From: Saccoglossus kowalevskii
Taxonomy: Eukaryota > Hemichordata > Enteropneusta > Harrimaniidae
Direction: 5' to 3'
Length of the DNA: 29,728 bases
Assembly: GCF_000003605.2 (NCBI RefSeq)
Contig: NW_003129662.1
Coordinates: forward strand, 1 to 29,728
A program made the position numbers and the translations under genes. Numbering within the stretch: position 1 is the stretch's first letter; every line of letters begins with the position of its first letter. Shown here piece after piece: positions 24,871 to 29,728 of the stretch. The notes beneath the pieces were generated by a model. The model worked only from the letters and a program-made list of their open reading frames with translations, searched no databases and had not been told where the DNA came from.

Positions 24871-27800
24871 AACAGCCAATAATTATACCATCATACTCTG
24901 AAGCCAGTTTATAGTGGCAACAGATGATACTTAAACCATCATACACTGATGCCAGGTTATAGTGGCAACAGTAGTTACTTATACCATCATACCCTGATGC
25001 CATGTTATAGTGGCAACAGCCAATACTTATACCATCATACACTGATGCCAGGTTATAGTGGCAACTGCCAATACTTATACCATCATACACTGTTGCCAGG
25101 TTATAGTGGCAACAGCCAATACTTATACCATCATACACTGATGCCAGGTTATAGTGGCAACAGCCAATACTTATACCATCATACACTGATGCCAGGTTAT
25201 AGTGGTAACACCCAATACTTATAACATCATACACTGATGCTAGGTTTTAGTGGCAACAGCCAACAATTATACCATCATACACTGATGCCAGGTTTTAATG
25301 GCAACAACCAATATTTATACCATCATACTCTGATGCCAGGTTATAGTGGCAACAGCCAATACTTATACCATCATACACTGATGCTAGGTTATAGTGGCAA
25401 CAGCCAACATTTATACCATCATACACTGATGCCAGGTTATAGTGGCAACAACCAATATTTATACCATCATACACTGATGCCAGGTTATAGTGGCAACAGC
25501 CAATATTTATACCATCATACACTGATGCCAGGTTATAATGGCAACAACCAATATTTATACCATCATACACTGATGCCAGGTTATAGTGGCAACAGCCAAT
25601 ATTTATACCATCATACACTGATGCCAGTTCATAGTGGCAACAGCCAACATTTTTACCATCATACACTGATGCCAGGTTATAGTGGCAACAGCCAATATTT
25701 ATACCATCATACACTGATGCCAGGTTATAGTGGCAACAACCAATATTTATACCATCATACACTGATGCCAGGTTATATTGGCAACAGTGGATACTTATAC
25801 CACCATACACTAATGCCAGGTTTTAGTGGCAACAGTTGATACAAATACTACCATACACTGATGCCAGGTTATAGTGGCAACAGTAGATACTTATACCATC
25901 ATACACTGATGCTAGGTTATAGTGGCAACAGCCAATACTTATACCATCATACACTGACGCTAGGTTATAGTGGCAACAGCCAACATTTATACCATCATAC
26001 ACTGATGCCAGGTTATAGTGGCAACAACCAATATTTATACCATCATACACTGATGCCAGGTTATAGTGGCAACAGCCAATATTTATACCATCATACACTG
26101 ATGCCAGTTCATAGTGGCAACAGCCAACATTTTTACCATCATACACTGATGCCAGGTTATAGTGGCAACAGCCAATAATTATACCATCATACTCTGAAGC
26201 CAGGTTATAGTGGCAACAGATGATACTTAAACCATCATACACTGATGCCAGGTTATAATGGCAACAGTAGTTACTTATACCATCATACCCTGATGCCATG
26301 TTATAGTGGCAACAGCCAATATTTATACCATCATACACTGATGCCAGGTTATAGTGGCAACTGCCAATACTTATACCATCATACACTGTTGCCAGGTTAT
26401 AGTGGCAACAGCCAATACTTATACCATCATACACTGATGCCAGGTTATAGTGGCAACAGCCAATACTTATACCATCATACACTGATGCCAGGTTATAGTG
26501 GTAAAACCCAATACTTATAACATCATACACTGATGCTAGGTTTTAGTGGCAACAGCCAACAATTATACCATCATACACTGATGCCAGGTTATAGTGGCAA
26601 CAGCCAATAATTATACCATCATACTCTGAAGCCAGGTTATAGTGGCAACAGATGATACTTAAACCATCATACACTGATGCCAGGTTATAGTGGCAACAGT
26701 AGTTACTTATACCATCAAACCCTGATGCCATGTTATAGTGGCAACAGCCAATACTTATACCATCATACACTGATGCCAGGTTATAGTGGCAACTGCCAAT
26801 ACTTATACCATCATACACTGTTGCCAGGTTATAGTGGCAACAGCCAATACTTATACCATCATACACTGATGCCAGGTTATAGTGGCAACAGCCAATACTT
26901 ATACCATCATACACTGATGCCAGGTTATAGTGGTAACACCCAATACTTATAACATCATACACTGATGCTAGGTTATAGTGGCAACAGCCAACAATTATGC
27001 CATCATACACTGATGCCAGGTTTTAATGGCAACAACCAATATTTATACCATCATACACTGATGCCAGGTTATAGTGGCAACAGCCAACACTTATACCATC
27101 ATACACTGATGCTAGGTTATAGTGGCAACAGCCAACATTTATACCATCATACACTGATGCCAGGTTATAGTGGCAACATCCAATATTTATACCATCATAC
27201 ACTGATGCCAGGTTATAGTGGCAACAGCCAATATTTATACCATCATACACTGATGCCAGGTTATAATGGCAACAACCAATATTTATACCATCATACACTG
27301 ATGCTAGGTTATAGTGGCAACAGCCAACATTTATACCATCATACACTGATGCCAGGTTATAGTGGCAACAACCAATATTTATACCATCATACACTGATGC
27401 CAGGTTATAGTGGCAACAGCCAATATTTATACCATCATACACTGATGCCAGTTCATAGTGGCTACAGCCAACATTTTTACCATCATACACTGATGCCAGG
27501 ATATAGTGGCAAAAGCCAATATTTATACCATCATACACTGATGCCAGGTTATAGTGGCAACAGCCAATATTTATACCATCATACACTGATGCCAGGTTAT
27601 AATGGCAACAACCAATATTTATACCATCATACACTGATGCTAGGTTATAGTGGCAACAGCCAACATTTATACCATCATACACTGATGCCAGGTTATAGTG
27701 GCAACAACCAATATTTATACCATCATACACTGATGCCAGGTTATAGTGGCAACAGCCAATATTTATACCATCATACACTGATGCCAGTTCATACGTGGCT

Positions 27801-29335
27801 ACAGCCAACATTTTTACCATCATACACTGATGCCAGGTTATAGTGGCAAAAGCCAATATTTATACCATCATACACTGATGCCAGGTTATAGTGGCAACAA
27901 CCAATATTTATACCATCATACACTGATGCCAGGTTATAGTGGCAACAGCCAATATTTATACCATCATACACTGATGCCAGTTCATAGTGGCTACAGCCAA
28001 CATTTTTACCATCATACACTGATGCCAGGTTATAGTGGCAACAGCCAATAATTATACCATCATACTCTGAAGCCAGGTTATAGTGGCAACAGATGATACT
28101 TAAACCATCATACACTGATGCCAGGTTATAGTGGCAACAGTAGTTACTTATACCATCATACCCTGATGCCATGTTATAGTGGCAACAGCCAATACTTATA
28201 CCATCATACACTGATGCCAGGTTATAGTGGCAACTGCCAATACTTATACCATCATACACTGTTGCCAGGTTATAGTGGCAACAGCCAATACTTATACCAT
28301 CATACACTGATGCCAGGTTATAGTGGCAACAGCCAATACTTATACCATCATACACTGATGCCAGGTTATAGTGGTAACACCCAATACTTATAACATCATA
28401 CACTGATGCTAGGTTATAGTGGCAACAGCCAACAATTATACCATCATACACTGATGACAGGTTTTAATGGCAACAACCAATATTTATACCATCATACACT
28501 GATGCCAGGTTATAGTGGCAACAGCCAATACTTATACCATCATACACTGATGCTAGGTTATAGTGGCAACAGCCAACATTTATACCATCATACACTGATG
28601 CCAGGTTATAGTGGCAACAACCGATATTTATACCATCCTACACTGATGCCAGGTTATAGTGGCAACAGCCAATATTTATACCATCATACACTGATGCCAG
28701 GTTATAATGGCAACAACCAATATTTATACCATCATACACTGATGCTAGGTTATAGTGGCAACAGCCAACATTTATACCATCATACACTGATGCCAGGTTA
28801 TAGTGGCAACAGCCAATATTTATACCATCATACACTGATGCCAGTTCATAGTGGCAACAGCCAACATTTTTACCATCATACACTGATGCCAGGTTATAGT
28901 GGCAACAACCAATATTTATACCATCATACACTGATGCCAGGTTATATTGGCAACAGTGGATACTTATACCACCATACACTAATGCCAGGTTATAGTGGCA
29001 ACAGTTGATACAAATACTACCATACACTGATGCCAGGTTATAGTGGCAACAGTAGATACTTATACCATCATACACTGATGCTAGGTTATAGTGGCAACAG
29101 CCAATACTTATACTATCATACACTGACGCTAGGTTATAGTGGCAACAGCCAACATTTATACCATCATACACTGATGCCAGGTTATAGTGGCAACAACCAA
29201 TATTTATACCATCATACACTGATGCCAGGTTATAGTGGCAACAGCCAATATTTATACCATCATACACTGATGCCAGTTCATAGTGGCAACAGCCAACATT
29301 TTTACCATCATACACTGATGCCAGGTTATAGTGGC
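24871..29335. repeat. 4465-bp higher-order unit within B run 8
   Basis: Sequence beginning near 24565 reappears near 29030, 4465 bp (93 units plus one base) later. Both places have TACTATCATACACTGACGC followed by ACTCTGAAGCCAGTTTATAG, a combination I see only there. One full period is 24871-29335. It is itself a chain of sub-blocks of 27, 9, 30 and 27 units. The second copy is cut by the window end. The private one-base insertion near 27794 lies inside the single full period. Confidence 0.75.
27205..27877. repeat. Second copy of the duplicated seven-unit block
   Basis: The same 336-bp seven-unit duplication as at 20197-20868, at offset 7008. One base is inserted near 27794 (CATACGTGGC for CATAGTGGC). 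A GGATATAG change near 27500 is also private. Finding the identical tandem pair in two places shows the pair was copied as part of a larger block, not formed twice. Confidence 0.8.
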
Positions 29336-29573
29336 AACAGCCAATAATTATACCATCATACTCTGAAGCCAGTTTATAGTGGCAACAGATGATACTTAAA
29401 CCATCATACACTGATGCCAGGTTATAGTGGCAACAGTAGTTACTTATACCATCTTACCCTGATGCCATGTTATATTGGCAACAGCCAATACTTATACCAT
29501 CATACACTGATGCCAGGTTATAGTGGCAACTGCCAATACTTATACCATCATACACTGTTGCCAGGTTATAGTG

Positions 29574-29728
29574 GCAAACAGCCAAATACTTTATACCATC
29601 ATACACTTGATGCCAGGTTTATACGGGCAACATGCCAATACTTATACCATCATACACTGAATGCCCGGGTATAGTGGGTAACACCCCAATACTTATACCA
29701 TCTTACACTGGATGCTAAGGTTTAGTGG
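29574..29728. other. Indel-rich end of the window, probable poor consensus
   Basis: The last 155 bases are class B units with many single-base insertions: GGCAAACAGCC, CCAAATACTTTATACC, CACTTGATGCC, GGTTTATACGGGC, CTGAATGCCCGGG, AACACCCCAAT, CTGGATGCTAAGG. The preceding kilobase has nearly none. This is typical of a contig end covered by few or unpolished reads. Unit boundaries here should not be used for phylogeny. Confidence 0.75.

Larger units (their letters stand above)
23269..29573. repeat. Class B unit run 8 (longest, runs towards the window end)
   Basis: About 131 mostly class B units in an unbroken run. The opening units resemble B run 4 and B run 2. One unit near 23980 has an extra T (CATACATCTG). 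The marker CCAATAATTATACC/ACTCTGAAGCC occurs at 24871, 26167, 26599, 28040 and 29336, with spacings of 27, 9, 30 (plus one base) and 27 units. The one-base excess comes from a C inserted in CATACGTGGC near 27794. No cassette or class A block interrupts this run. Confidence 0.85.
1..29728. repeat. 48-bp satellite array with higher-order structure
   Basis: The window is filled from end to end by about 619 tandem copies of a 48-bp unit. The conserved part is GGTTATAGTGGCAACAG, preceded by ATGCCA. The remaining tail varies by class: A has TCGATACTTAGACC, B has CCAATA with TTATACCATC, C has TTGAATATTATACC, D has GTAGTTGATAC. Almost all units are exactly 48 bp, with occasional 47- or 49-bp units. 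Block lengths fit this: for example 3791 bp equals 79 units minus one base, and 2158 bp equals 45 units minus two. No unique spacer or gene interrupts the array. Its size and nested structure point to eukaryotic satellite DNA; species and chromosomal location cannot be told. I do not recognise the repeat as a named family. Confidence 0.97.

Noticed and set aside
1-29728. CRISPR array
   Set aside because: Units follow each other with no unique spacers. The variable tail falls into a few recurring classes, and no cas genes are present.
1-29728. Human-type centromere satellite with CENP-B boxes
   Set aside because: The unit is 48 bp, not about 171 bp. I see no match to the CENP-B box pattern TTCG...CGGG in the unit classes. 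A centromeric role in another species cannot be excluded.
1-29728. Transposon or retroelement origin
   Set aside because: No terminal repeats with unique interior, no transposase or reverse transcriptase motifs and no target-site duplications are visible.
1-29728. tRNA, rRNA or other structured RNA genes
   Set aside because: The only stem is the five-base inverted repeat of the unit. No cloverleaf, rRNA core or snRNA motif can be made from the repeated sequence.
1-29728. Bacterial repeat-rich surface protein gene
   Set aside because: There are no ribosome binding sites, signal peptide, anchor or unique terminal domains. Class C and D units carry conserved stops in the + frame.
29574-29728. 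A new diverged unit class at the right end
   Set aside because: The differences from class B are almost all added single bases, many in short homopolymers, as expected of poor consensus at a contig end.

Overview
The whole 29.7 kb window is one tandem array of a 48-bp satellite, about 619 head-to-tail units. I found no unique sequence, protein gene, RNA gene, transposon or CRISPR array. A unit begins ATGCCAGGTTATAGTGGCAA and ends in a class-specific 28-bp tail. GC is about 42% in the main unit classes. Arrays like this, with nested higher-order repeats, are typical of eukaryotic centromeric, subtelomeric or heterochromatic DNA. Nothing here identifies the species or the chromosomal position.

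Four main unit classes recur. Class A (tail with TCGATACTTAGACC) and class B (tail with CCAATA and TTATACCATC) are open in the + frame. Class C (tail with TTGAATATTATACC) and class D (GGCAGTAGTTGATAC) carry an in-frame TGA on +. Class B units make up a little over half of the window.

The classes form a repeated block order. A mixed C/A/D 'cassette' of about 1.15-1.25 kb begins at 43, 3017, 7286, 12657, 14431, 16446 and, degenerate, 22213; a partial copy starts at 10788. A run of B units follows each cassette (1194-2488, 4264-6421, 8533-10020, 11411-12034, 13904-14190, 15294-15773, 17606-21396, 23269-end). Class A blocks, most of them with a 384-bp doublet, usually lead into the next cassette. 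Shared single-base deletions show that the cassettes have one ancestor. Copies 3 and 5, copies 6 and 7, and several stretches of the B runs are recent duplicates at fixed offsets (5371, 2015, 5623, 5280, 7008, 4465 and 19871 bp).

Because 48 is divisible by 3, long open frames appear on both strands (up to 571 residues on the minus strand). They are best read as a by-product of the repeat, not as genes. Two stretches (17405-17557 and 29574-29728) carry dense single-base insertions and look like poor consensus sequence. The interest here lies in satellite evolution, not in a gene system.
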